64,000 bases of DNA from Pseudogemmobacter bohemicus (GTDB lineage: Bacteria; Pseudomonadota; Alphaproteobacteria; Rhodobacterales; Rhodobacteraceae): assembly GCF_003290025.1 (NCBI RefSeq), contig NZ_QNHG01000002.1:896417-960416 (forward strand), in the 5' to 3' direction. Made by a program: the position numbers and the translations under genes. Within the stretch, counting starts at the first letter, position 1, and each line of letters opens with the position of its first letter. Positions 35,380 through 45,902 of the stretch are shown piece by piece. The notes beneath the pieces were generated by a model that was not told where the DNA came from, made no database searches, and was given only the letters and a program-made list of their open reading frames with translations.

Positions 35380-35655
35380 ATGCAGACGCCCAGTCCCGAG
35401 ACCCGTTTCCTTGCCGCCATTGGCCGCGCGGCGTTGGCCGAATTCGGAGCCGGTCATCCGCTTGCCCTGGCCACCAAAGCGGCGGCTGAGGGTGGCTCCC
35501 CCGCCGATGCCGCGCGGGTTCAGGAGATACTGGCGGGGCTGGAAGACGGCGTTCGTGAACGATTGCTCGCTTTCGCCCATCGCGAGATGCGCGAGGATAT
35601 CGCGGCGATCTGGGGTCTGCTGCCGGGCGCAGCGCAACCGGGTGGGATGCATTGA
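35380..35655 (+). CDS. small uncharacterised protein, 91 aa
   Basis: Starts MQTPSPETRFLAAIG at an ATG at 35380; an upstream in-frame ATG at 35353 is possible, and neither has a strong ribosome site. The protein is Ala/Leu/Glu-rich and helical, with no membrane segment. It is divergent from the coiled-coil gene and converges on the 154-residue gene. Function unknown. Confidence 0.45.
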   Translation: MQTPSPETRFLAAIGRAALAEFGAGHPLALATKAAAEGGSPADAARVQEILAGLEDGVRERLLAFAHREMREDIAAIWGLLPGAAQPGGMH

Positions 35656-35660
35656 TCCGG

Positions 35661-36125
35661 TCATAATCTGAGCCGCCGCAGCTCGGCCTCTTCGGCGTTC
35701 AGGCTGGAGACGACGCGGGAAATCCCCTCGCTGAAGCGTTTCTCGGCAATGTCGATATGGGCGGCTATGGCGTCCCAGATATCGACCCGCATCAGTGTCT
35801 CGACGTCACCGGTCAGGATCTCGATCTCGCCCAGGCGAAAGCTGCGCGCGAGAGAAACGCCGGTGGTGACAAATTCGCGCAGTTCGACCGCATGGCTGTC
35901 GATGAAGAAGGGCAGCAGCGGATGGCTTTCGGGGGTGACACCCGCCTGCGCCAGCCGGGTCTCAAGGAAATCGCGGAAATGGCTGTGCAGGATTTCCTGG
36001 CTCTGGCCGAGAAAGCGCATGGTGAAGACCAGGTCATCCGGCGCGCGGGCCAGCATGGCCTCGGCCGTTGCGCGCGAGGGGCTCTGGCCGGGAAGCAGCG
36101 GGTCAGGGTGTATCGGGTCTGACAT
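35661..36125 (-). CDS. uncharacterised helical protein, 154 aa
   Basis: A 154-residue soluble helical protein: MSDPIHPDPLLPG, then LVFTMRFLGQSQEILHSHF, LPFFIDSHAVELREFV and a Glu/Arg-rich C-terminus (SLNAEEAELRRLRL). I do not recognise the family. It is the outermost gene of the WD40 cluster and borders the AT-rich control region of the hydroxylase operon. Confidence 0.6.
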   Translation of the reverse strand: MSDPIHPDPLLPGQSPSRATAEAMLARAPDDLVFTMRFLGQSQEILHSHFRDFLETRLAQAGVTPESHPLLPFFIDSHAVELREFVTTGVSLARSFRLGEIEILTGDVETLMRVDIWDAIAAHIDIAEKRFSEGISRVVSSLNAEEAELRRLRL

Positions 36126-36255
36126 GGGAAAGGCCTTTGGCGATCAGACCGGACAGTGCCGGCAAGTCAGCCGATGGTAACAGCCGCGAGGGGCTGAAAA
36201 CAGAGTCTATGTGGTGATAAGATGATGAATATAAACGGGAAAAATACGTTCATCC

Positions 36256-36457
36256 GTTACGAATGTAACATTTCTTTCCAATGGGTGATTACAGTTTTTC
36301 AGCCGCGTTACATGCTGCAGCGCCGCATAAATTTGCCGCACTCTGACAAAGATGAAATCGTCCCGAATCGCGCAAATGAGGGGTGTAACGCCCGCTGCGT
36401 TACAGATTTGTGCAACGCCGGTCGGAACCGGCGTGACAGTTGTAACGAAACGCTACG
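36256..36457. promoter_or_regulatory. cluster of TGTAACG inverted repeats (activator sites)
   Basis: Four elements: GTTAC-N4-GTAAC at 36256-36269; a single CGTTACA at 36306-36312; TGTAACG-N7-CGTTACA at 36384-36404 (perfect 7-base arms); and TGTAACG-AAA-CGCTACG at 36441-36457 (imperfect). They lie 130-340 bases upstream of the sigma-54 promoter, the usual enhancer distance, and probably bind the activator encoded at 39643-41661. Confidence 0.6.
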
Positions 36458-36590
36458 CTGACCGGTGGCGCGGGTCTGGGGCCGCAAAAAGCCGGCCCAA
36501 AAATTATGCAAAAAATAAAATCATATATTTCAATCCATTACCTCAGGTCGCGCACCCGTCTGGCAAAAATCTTCGGGGCGAGGCCAAAGC

Positions 36591-36606
36591 TGGCACAGGT
36601 TCTGCA
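36591..36606 (+). promoter_or_regulatory. sigma-54 (-24/-12) promoter
   Basis: TGGCACAGGTTCTGCA carries the invariant GG and GC with exactly 10 bases between, matching TGGCAC-N5-TTGCA with one mismatch. It is ~265 bases before the hydroxylase-chaperonin start and downstream of the activator sites. Confidence 0.7.
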
Positions 36607-36870
36607 TGTATCCCTGGCACAATAAGGCGGTTCTCCGATGCGGAAAGGCGCCACAAGAACGAAGGAATGGGAGGAGAAGCGAGGCCACCGGGAAACGGCA
36701 GCACGCTTGCGCATTGTCGTTATTGCCCCTGGCCCCGTTGCCCGGAACCTTTGCCGTGACCTGACCCGGCCAGCCGTCCTCTAGGCGGAGCGGCCGGAAA
36801 ACCCGGGCGGATCAACCGCCCACCGGCAGGGACCGCCAGTCCCGACCGTCAACATCAGGAGATTCATGGC

Positions 36871-38436
36871 ATGACGCAACTGACGCTCAACAAGATCACC
36901 GCGCAACGCGGGATCTCGGTCGGCGAAGCGACGAAGCGGATCTCTGACCTTGGCTGGAACCCCAGCTATGTTCAGGAAGCCGCGACATTCCCGACCGATT
37001 ACAAGATCGCCAAAGCGCCGCGAGACCCGATGAAACAGGTGCTGCGCTCTTACTTCCCGATGCAGGAAGAGAAAGACAACCGCGTTTACGGCGCGCTCGA
37101 CGCGGCTTTGCGCGGCGATATGTTCCGCAACGTCGAGCCCCGCTGGGTCGAGTGGATGAAGCTCTTCCTCGCGATCATTCCCTTCCCGGAAATCTCGGCC
37201 GCGCGGTCGATGGCGATGGTTGCCCGGATCGCGCCGGGTGAGGATCTGCGCACCGGTTTTACCATGCAGATGGTTGACGAGTTCCGCCATTCCACCATTC
37301 AGATGAACCTGAAGAAGTGGTATATGGAAAACTATATCGACCCGGCCGGCTTTGATATTACCGAAGAAGCGTTCGGTAAATGCTATGCGACCACCATCGG
37401 CCGCCAGTTTGGCGAGGGCTTCATCACCGGCGACGTGATGACCTCGGCCTGCATGTACCTGACCGTGGTCGCGGAAACCGCCTTCACCAACACGCTTTTC
37501 GTCGCCATGCCGTCGGAAGCCGCCCGCAACGGCGACTACGCGCTGCCGACCGTGTTCCTTTCGGTGCAGTCGGATGAATCGCGCCATATCGGCAATGGCC
37601 ACTCGCTCTTGATGGCTGCGCTGAAAGAGCCGGAGAACCATCTCCTGCTGGAGCGCGATCTGCGGTATGCGTTCTGGCAGAACCATGCGATCGTCGATGC
37701 CGCCATCGGCACGCTGATCGAATACGGCACCCGTGAACAGCTGGGCGCGGCACGGCAGGTGCGGGCCTCGGCCAGCCAGACCACGGTGATCGGTGGCGCC
37801 GGTGATGCGGGCGCGATCACCGCGCGGCGTCTCCAGGTGCAGCGCCAATATGACATCGCGCCGCCGAATATCGAACAGGACAAGCTGCGCGAGCGGCTGG
37901 CGAAACTTTCGGGCGGCACGGCGGTGATCCATGCCGGCGGCCTTACCCCGGTGGAGCAAAAGCGCAAGATCCAGCTGATCGAGGACTCGCTTTACGCCAT
38001 CCGCGCGGCGGTCGAAGAGGGCGTGGTGCCCGGCGGCGGCTCGGCTCTGGCCCATACCGCGCCGTTGCTGGATGCGGTCGTGGCCGATGCTTCGGGCGAT
38101 GTGGCGGCGGGAATCGAGCTGGTGCGCTCGGTCCTGACCCGGCCGCTGGCCCGGATCGCGCTGAATGCGGGGTCTGACCCGAATGCGGTGATCGCGGAAG
38201 TGGTGCGGTCAGAGAGTGGCGTCGGCTTCGATGCGTCCCAGGGCAAGTTCCGCGACATGATCGAGGCCGGCATCGTCGACCCGGTCCGTGTCACCTGCTC
38301 GGCGCTGGCCAATGCGGCCTCGGTCGCGGCGCTGATCCTCACGACCGAGACCCTGATCGGTCATGCCGAGGACTATGTCGATCCGACGGCCGGACCGGCG
38401 CTTGGCGGCGGATCAGAACGGCTTGGCCGGCAGTGA
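36871..38436 (+). CDS. in-frame chimera: propane-monooxygenase-type hydroxylase N-terminal half + GroEL-type chaperonin C-terminal half
   Basis: 521 residues. Residues 1-287 match the large subunit of propane/acetone soluble diiron monooxygenases (PrmA/MimA): both diiron motifs are present (DEFRH, E137/H140; DESRH, E236/H239), and the family ending AFWQNHAIVDAAIGTLIEYG. From about residue 288 the chain becomes chaperonin: GAARQVRASASQTTVIGGAGD, KLRERLAKLSGG, AAVEEGVVPGGGSAL, and an equatorial C-terminus with GFDASQGKFRDMIEAGIVDP. In intact operons the order is hydroxylase, reductase, small hydroxylase, coupling protein, chaperonin, dehydrogenase. A deletion of several kb from inside prmA to inside the groEL-like gene would produce exactly this frame. 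The ribosome site is AGGAG. Oxygenase and full chaperonin function are unlikely. Confidence 0.88.
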   Translation: MTQLTLNKITAQRGISVGEATKRISDLGWNPSYVQEAATFPTDYKIAKAPRDPMKQVLRSYFPMQEEKDNRVYGALDAALRGDMFRNVEPRWVEWMKLFLAIIPFPEISAARSMAMVARIAPGEDLRTGFTMQMVDEFRHSTIQMNLKKWYMENYIDPAGFDITEEAFGKCYATTIGRQFGEGFITGDVMTSACMYLTVVAETAFTNTLFVAMPSEAARNGDYALPTVFLSVQSDESRHIGNGHSLLMAALKEPENHLLLERDLRYAFWQNHAIVDAAIGTLIEYGTREQLGAARQVRASASQTTVIGGAGDAGAITARRLQVQRQYDIAPPNIEQDKLRERLAKLSGGTAVIHAGGLTPVEQKRKIQLIEDSLYAIRAAVEEGVVPGGGSALAHTAPLLDAVVADASGDVAAGIELVRSVLTRPLARIALNAGSDPNAVIAEVVRSESGVGFDASQGKFRDMIEAGIVDPVRVTCSALANAASVAALILTTETLIGHAEDYVDPTAGPALGGGSERLGRQ

Positions 38437-38443
38437 GAAAAAC

Positions 38444-38464
38444 GGGCGGCCCCGTAGGCCGCCC
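38444..38464 (+). other. hairpin between the chimera and the alcohol dehydrogenase
   Basis: GGGCGGCC pairs with GGCCGCCC around a 5-base loop, eight bases after the stop. No T tract follows, so it probably stabilises or processes the mRNA rather than ending it. Confidence 0.45.
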
Positions 38465-38506
38465 GACCTCCCCCCAGGAACCCAATCCCAAGGCAAGGAG
38501 CGCGCC

Positions 38507-39550
38507 ATGAAGGCCGCAAGACTCTACGAATATGATCCCGCGATGAATGTGCAGCTGGTGATCGAGGATATCCCGGCGCCGACCATTCTTGCCCCCGATG
38601 AGGTGATCGTGCGTGTCGGCGCGGCGGGGCTGTGCCGCACCGATCTGCATATCATCGAAGGCGTGTGGAAGCCGATCATGGATCCGCACAATACCCTGCT
38701 GCCCTATGTGATGGGCCATGAAAATGCCGGCTGGGTCGAGGATGTCGGCTCAAACGTCAAGACGGTGAAACCGGGTGACGCGGTGATCTGCCATCCGCTG
38801 CGCACCTGCGGCGTCTGTCTGAACTGCCATCACGGCCATGATATGTATTGCGATCATGGCCTCTTTCCGGGGCTCGGGCTGGATGGTGGTTTTGCCGAGT
38901 ATTTCAAAACGAATGAACGTTCATTAATTAAGCTGAACACCGATATCATGCCGCTGGATGTGGCGCCGATGGCCGATGCCGGCATCACCGCCTACCGTGC
39001 GGCAAAGCGGGCGGCAAAGATGCTGGCGCCCGGAACCTGGTGCGCGGTGCTGGGGGTGGGTGGCCTTGGCCATATCGCATTGCAATCTCTGCGCGAGCTT
39101 TGTGGCGCAAGGCTGATCGCCATTGACCGCGAACCCGGCGCGCAGCTGCTGGCGAAAGAGCTGGGCGCCGATGTGGTGCTGGATGGTGGCCCGAACCTGA
39201 TCGCCGAACTGAAGGAAATCACCGGCGGTGGCGCCCATGTGGTGATCGACTTCGTGGGGGAGCTGGGGGTGGAAAATATCTGCTGGAAGCTGTTGCGCAA
39301 GGGCGGCGAATGCATCGTCGTGGGCTATGGCGGCACGGTCGAAGTGCCGACGCTGGAGCTTGTCGCCAATGAGATCAAAATCGGCGGCAGCCTGGTCGGT
39401 GACTATACCGAACTGGTCGAGCTGATGGAGCTGAACTCAGACGGCAGGGTGAAGATGCATTACACGCCCTATAAGCTCGACGACATCAACACCGCAATTG
39501 ACGACTTCAAGAACCGTCGCTTTACCGGCCGGGGCGTGATCGTTCCCTGA
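38507..39550 (+). CDS. zinc-type alcohol dehydrogenase (third copy), propane-operon type
   Basis: Start at ATG 38507 with AAGGAG; 347 residues. Catalytic zinc residues in GLCRTDLHIIEG and GHENAGWVEDVG; here the structural-zinc loop is complete (TCGVCLNCHHGHDMYCDHG). NAD fold LGVGGLGHIALQ. An NAD-dependent secondary alcohol dehydrogenase in this position follows the chaperonin gene in propane/acetone monooxygenase operons and would oxidise 2-propanol to acetone or related alcohols. It remains intact although the oxygenase genes are deleted. Confidence 0.88.
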   Translation: MKAARLYEYDPAMNVQLVIEDIPAPTILAPDEVIVRVGAAGLCRTDLHIIEGVWKPIMDPHNTLLPYVMGHENAGWVEDVGSNVKTVKPGDAVICHPLRTCGVCLNCHHGHDMYCDHGLFPGLGLDGGFAEYFKTNERSLIKLNTDIMPLDVAPMADAGITAYRAAKRAAKMLAPGTWCAVLGVGGLGHIALQSLRELCGARLIAIDREPGAQLLAKELGADVVLDGGPNLIAELKEITGGGAHVVIDFVGELGVENICWKLLRKGGECIVVGYGGTVEVPTLELVANEIKIGGSLVGDYTELVELMELNSDGRVKMHYTPYKLDDINTAIDDFKNRRFTGRGVIVP

Positions 39551-39598
39551 AGGCACGATCCGGGGGCTCAGCCCCCCGGACCAGACAAAAGCGGCAGG

Positions 39599-39634
39599 AA
39601 AAGGCGCCACGCTCCCCCCGGTGGCGCCTTTTCT
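39599..39634. terminator. bidirectional terminator between dehydrogenase and activator genes
   Basis: AAAAGGCGCCAC and GTGGCGCCTTTT form an A-stem-loop-stem-T structure that works in both directions, serving the two convergent genes. A second G/C palindrome lies just upstream at 39560-39579. Confidence 0.85.
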
Positions 39635-39642
39635 ATGCGCGC

Positions 39643-41661
39643 TTACTCGTAAGTGCGTTTGATGCCATAGGTCTTGAGCTTGCGGTAAAGCGTCGGGCGC
39701 GAGATCCCCAGCACCTGGGCCACGCGGGTGAGATTGCCCTCTTCGGCGGTCAGGGTGCGCCGGATCGCCTGCTCTTCCATATCGGTGAGATTGACCGGGG
39801 CCACCGGCCCGGACGACGCGGCCACCGTCTCGCGCGGCATGCTGCGGATCGCCACCGGCAGATCCTCGGGTGTCACCATGCCGCCATTGACCATCAGATG
39901 CAGCCGTTCGAACAGGTTGCGCATCTCGCGGACATTGCCGGGCCAGCCATAATGCGCAATCATCGTGGCGGCCTCTTCCGACAGGATCAGCGCCTCACGA
40001 TGCAGCCGCGTCGCCACGGCGCGGTTGAAATGATCGGCCAGGGCGAGGATGTCACAGGGGCGTTCGCGCAAGGGCGGCACCTCGATCGTCATGGCGCCGA
40101 TGCGGTAATAGAGATCACGGCGAAAGCGACCGGCCTCGACCTCTTCGCGTAAGTCGCGGTTGGTCATCGCGACCAGCTGCACATCGACCTGACGACGTTT
40201 CGAACAGCCGATGCGATAGACCGCGCGCTGCTCCAGCACCCGCAGCAGATAGGGCTGCAATTCCAGCGGCATCTCGCCAATCTCATCGAGGCAAAGCACG
40301 CCGCCATCGGCCTGTTCGAACTTGCCGGGCTTGCCGTCGCGGCTGGCGCCGGTAAAGGCGCCCGGCGCATGGCCGAACAGTTCGGAGCCGAACAGCTCGG
40401 CCGAGATCGCGCCACAATTGACGGTGATGAAAGGCGCACGGCCCTTATGCGGTGCGGCGGTGTGGATGAGGCGGGCGAAAAGCTCTTTGCCGGCGCCGGT
40501 TTCGCCCTGGATCAGCACGACCGAGCCAGCCGCCGCCGTGCGCCGCGCCAGATCGACGGCGGCGGTGAATTTCGGCGCCTGGCCGACCATCAGCAGCTCA
40601 TCGCGCTCGGCCCCGGCGCGGGGCGGAATGCGGAAAGGCTCCATCGGCGCGGCCGGAGCGGCGGCTGCGGCCAGCCGGGGCGGCAGGATCAGTGCGGCGC
40701 CACTGAATTCGCCGTCAAGGAACAGGCGCGAGATTCCGCTGGGGCGCAGATGCGGCGGGATGGCACGGGCGATGTCCTGATCGCTCATCGACCCCGACAG
40801 CGGGATGAATTGCTGCCCGAGCGACAGTTTCGGGGCCGCCTGGTCGCGCGTCGCTCCCGAGGGCAGGCGATGATACATAACCCGCCCGATCCGGTCGAGG
40901 ATCAGCACCGCATCGCGGCTGCCCTGGGCGGGGCCATTGTCGAGAAACTCTTCCAGCAGCCTGGTGCGCCGCATCTCCTGGCGCTCGGCCAGCGCCGCCT
41001 CGATCTCACGCGCGACCGAGGCGATCATCGCGACATTATGCGGGCGAAAGATCGCGGGCGGGCCAGAGAGATCCACCGCCCCGATGATACGCTGATCGAC
41101 CGGATCGCGCACCGGAGCGGCGGCGCAGGTCCAGGCCTTGATGCCCTGGCAGAAATGCTCTGATGCATGCACCAGCGTCGGGCGACCCGAGCGGATCGCA
41201 GTGCCGATCCCATTGGTCCCGATAACGGCCTCATCCCATTTCCCGCCCTGAATCAAATGGATAGAGCGTGCCGCATTATGGGTTCGCAGATCGCCGATCT
41301 GTTCCAGAACCATACCGTCGGCATCGGTCAGGATCAAAAGCGCATTGGCCTCGGACAAAAGCGGCCCGATCTTTTCAAACGGCTCGCGGGCGGCGACGCG
41401 CAGATCGGCATTCTTCTGCCGCGCGTCCTCAAGCATCTCCTCGGTCTCGTCCAGGGGCGCCAGCTCGGCCGTGGCGTCGATCCCGGAGGCGAGACTGCGT
41501 GACCAGGATTCAAGGATCTCGCGGCGAACGCCGGAGGTGCGGCTTTGTTCGATGTCGCGATAGGTGAGGAAATCCTCCCAGGCGCGCATGGTGGCGCGCT
41601 GGTCGAGCCAGTCATCGAACATGCCGGTCCGGGTGTGGAAACCCGAAAGCGCGTCGGTCAT
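39643..41661 (-). CDS. sigma-54-dependent activator, MimR/AcoR type
   Basis: 672 residues with a GGGAGG ribosome site. N-terminal GAF region (WSRSLASGIDATAEL, then EAVIGTNGIGTAIRSGRP and HFCQGIKAWTCAAAPVRDP), AAA+ domain with Walker A GETGAGKELFAR, an intact GAFTGA loop (GHAPGAFTGASRDG), Walker B CLDEIGEMP, and a C-terminal Fis HTH (RVAQVLGISRPTLYRKL). Unlike the two other AcoR-like proteins here it can engage sigma-54. MimR-type activators control propane/acetone monooxygenase operons; the sigma-54 promoter at 36591 and the TGTAACG sites are its likely targets. Confidence 0.9.
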   Translation of the reverse strand: MTDALSGFHTRTGMFDDWLDQRATMRAWEDFLTYRDIEQSRTSGVRREILESWSRSLASGIDATAELAPLDETEEMLEDARQKNADLRVAAREPFEKIGPLLSEANALLILTDADGMVLEQIGDLRTHNAARSIHLIQGGKWDEAVIGTNGIGTAIRSGRPTLVHASEHFCQGIKAWTCAAAPVRDPVDQRIIGAVDLSGPPAIFRPHNVAMIASVAREIEAALAERQEMRRTRLLEEFLDNGPAQGSRDAVLILDRIGRVMYHRLPSGATRDQAAPKLSLGQQFIPLSGSMSDQDIARAIPPHLRPSGISRLFLDGEFSGAALILPPRLAAAAAPAAPMEPFRIPPRAGAERDELLMVGQAPKFTAAVDLARRTAAAGSVVLIQGETGAGKELFARLIHTAAPHKGRAPFITVNCGAISAELFGSELFGHAPGAFTGASRDGKPGKFEQADGGVLCLDEIGEMPLELQPYLLRVLEQRAVYRIGCSKRRQVDVQLVAMTNRDLREEVEAGRFRRDLYYRIGAMTIEVPPLRERPCDILALADHFNRAVATRLHREALILSEEAATMIAHYGWPGNVREMRNLFERLHLMVNGGMVTPEDLPVAIRSMPRETVAASSGPVAPVNLTDMEEQAIRRTLTAEEGNLTRVAQVLGISRPTLYRKLKTYGIKRTYE

Positions 41662-41785
41662 GCAAGTCCTCCCAATGGGCTGGGGCGATCTCGTCGCCCT
41701 TGCTGGCGCACGCGAACATGCAGGTGGTCAGGCAACTGCGGGAGGGCCGGCGCCAAAGGAGTGTGAGGCCGGCGGAGCGGGTGGT

Positions 41786-42279
41786 TCAGCGAAACCCCAG
41801 GCGTTCGGATATTTCTTCGGACAGCAGGGTCTCGGGGCAGGCCTGGTCGATGATCTGACCATCCAGCTCGCCGATTTTCCCGGTCACCTCATCGGGCAGG
41901 GGCGAGAAGAATCCGTTCTCCTTCGAGGCGATGGCGAAGTAGCGCGTGCCCTCCTGGCGGCGGATTTCGCCGAGATGCAGCACCTGGCGCCCCGAGCCGC
42001 TGTCATAGGCGACGACGCGGTTGTTCACGCTGACCTTGACGCGGATTTCCCCGCTGTCGGAACTGATCCGTGCGCCGGCGCCGCCGTCATAGATCAGCGT
42101 GCCCTCGGGTGCCGGTGCCGCGCTTGCGCCAGCGGCTTTCGCGCGCTTGTTGGCGCTGTAACTGCCCTGTGTCAGGTGATCGGCGATCTGGGTGATGGCA
42201 CCCTGATTCGCCTGAATATGCGTCTTGCGCGTTCATCCTCGCGGCGCGGACCGTCGCGTTTCGATATGATGTCGACCAT
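41786..42279 (-). pseudogene. uncharacterised protein, frameshifted near its start
   Basis: A good start (GGAGG, then ATG at 42279) gives MVDIISKRDGPRREDERAR, but that frame degenerates. After one base is restored near 42220 the sequence continues as HIQANQGAITQIADHLTQG, a Lys/Ala linker, LIYDGGAGARISSDSGEIRV, and a C-terminal half ending ISERLGFR at 41786, about 165 residues in all. I do not recognise the family. It lies upstream of, and in the same direction as, the activator gene. Confidence 0.55.
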
Positions 42280-42494
42280 GGTCATCCTCCCAATGTCCAG
42301 TGATCACAAACCAGTAAAATCAGGCTCTTGCCCAGCATCAGCCTCCCTGCTGACCCTGGGGTGGAACCTTTGCATTGTCGGTTCAGCACAACCCTGCGCT
42401 GTCGCTTCTGTGAAAGAAAGCTACAATAGGGATGTGCCTTTCAGCAAGCATTTCCGCAGAAGGGGTCTCTCTTGCAGCTGCGGCATAGCGGCGA

Positions 42495-43433
42495 TCAGTC
42501 GCGGCGCCAGCCCGGCAAACTGGTCAGCCCGCTGGCCTGTCTGAGCCGGTTGCCGCAGTCGCGAACCACCTCGGCGATCTGCATCAGCTGGGCCTCCATC
42601 GCGCTGGATTTGCGCCAGACCATACCGATGGACCGCAGCGGCTGCGGGTCGCGAAACCGCGCCACCGAGACGGCGGCCGAGCGGGTCTCGATCGGCACCG
42701 CCATCTCGGGGATCAGCGTCACGCCGACGCCGACGCCGACCATCTGCACCAGGGTGGAAAGCGAGCTTCCGTCCAGCATCTCGCGCGGCTGGCTGGAGGG
42801 CACATCGCAAAAAGACAGCGCCTGCTGGCGGAAGCAATGACCCTCCTCCAGCAGCAAAAGCCGCATCTCGCGCAGCTTGTCGCGGTGCGGGACCGGCTTT
42901 TCCGCGTCAGCCGCCGGGCGGATCAGCACGAAGCGCTCGTTGAACAGCGACACCTCGGTCAGGGCGGGTTCCGAGACGGGCAGTGCCAGAATCGCCGCGT
43001 CGATGCGGCCATCCAGCAGCTCCTCGATCAGGCGCGAGGTCATGCTTTCGCGCAGAATCGGGCTGAGGCCGGGGAACAGCACTGCCAGCCGGGTGATGAC
43101 CGAGGGCAGCAGATAGGGCGCGATGGTCGGGATGACGCCAAGCCGCAGCTTGCCCGCAGGGGCGCCACCGGCGCTGCGGGCAAGCGCATCAAGGTCTTCA
43201 AGGATCGCAAGCATTGTCTGCGCCCGCTGATGCACCATCTCGCCAAAGGCGGTCAGCCGCACGCCGCGCGGGCCGCGTTCCAGCAGGGCCGCGCCGGCAC
43301 CTTCCTCCATCTCTTTGATCTGCATCGACAAAGCCGGCTGGGTGACCGCACAGGCCTCGGCGGCCGCACTGAAAGTGCCCAGACGCGCCAGGGCGTCGAA
43401 ATAGCGGATCTGTTTCAGGGTCAGGCTGCGCAT
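42495..43433 (-). CDS. oxyR: OxyR-type LysR regulator
   Basis: 312 residues: N-terminal LysR winged HTH (FSAAAEACAVTQPALSMQIK) and a C-terminal sensor domain with the peroxide-sensing cysteine pair C200 and C209 in GHCFRQQALSFC, nine residues apart as in OxyR. It is divergent from katG, which it most likely activates when oxidised by H2O2. A palindrome overlaps its start codon. Confidence 0.92.
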   Translation of the reverse strand: MRSLTLKQIRYFDALARLGTFSAAAEACAVTQPALSMQIKEMEEGAGAALLERGPRGVRLTAFGEMVHQRAQTMLAILEDLDALARSAGGAPAGKLRLGVIPTIAPYLLPSVITRLAVLFPGLSPILRESMTSRLIEELLDGRIDAAILALPVSEPALTEVSLFNERFVLIRPAADAEKPVPHRDKLREMRLLLLEEGHCFRQQALSFCDVPSSQPREMLDGSSLSTLVQMVGVGVGVTLIPEMAVPIETRSAAVSVARFRDPQPLRSIGMVWRKSSAMEAQLMQIAEVVRDCGNRLRQASGLTSLPGWRRD

Positions 43434-43446
43434 AAGGAAACCTTAT
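43432..43446. promoter_or_regulatory. palindrome ATAAGG-AAA-CCTTAT overlapping the oxyR start
   Basis: A perfect dyad spans the oxyR start codon in the oxyR-katG divergent region. LysR proteins often bind such sites to repress their own gene and activate the divergent target. Confidence 0.5.
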
Positions 43447-43494
43447 ACACATCATCAGAATATTCAAGTTTCCCTGAGGTCTGCCCCGGGCTAG

Positions 43495-45795
<2,301 letters not shown>

Positions 45796-45852
45796 GCGAA
45801 ACGCCGGATCAGCGGCGCGCGGCGGCTTTCTTGCCGCGCCCGCAGGAACAGA

Positions 45853-45881
45853 CCGGCCCCGGAATTGCGGGACGGGGCCGG
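45853..45881. terminator. hairpin between convergent katG and SphA-like genes
   Basis: CCGGCCCC and GGGGCCGG pair over a 13-base loop in the 107-base gap between convergent genes; a weaker G/C hairpin precedes it. Confidence 0.5.
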
Positions 45882-45902
45882 CTATCGGGCAGGGCGCCGG
45901 GG

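Larger units (their letters stand above)
36126..36870. other. 745-base non-coding control region, partly AT-rich
   Basis: No gene is seen. Bases ~36190-36545 are markedly richer in A/T than anything else nearby and carry several TGTAACG-type inverted repeats (see separate entry). A sigma-54 promoter lies at 36591-36606. The remaining ~265 bases before the chimera start form a long leader. AT-rich, bendable DNA between enhancer sites and a sigma-54 promoter is expected for looping activation. Confidence 0.65.
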
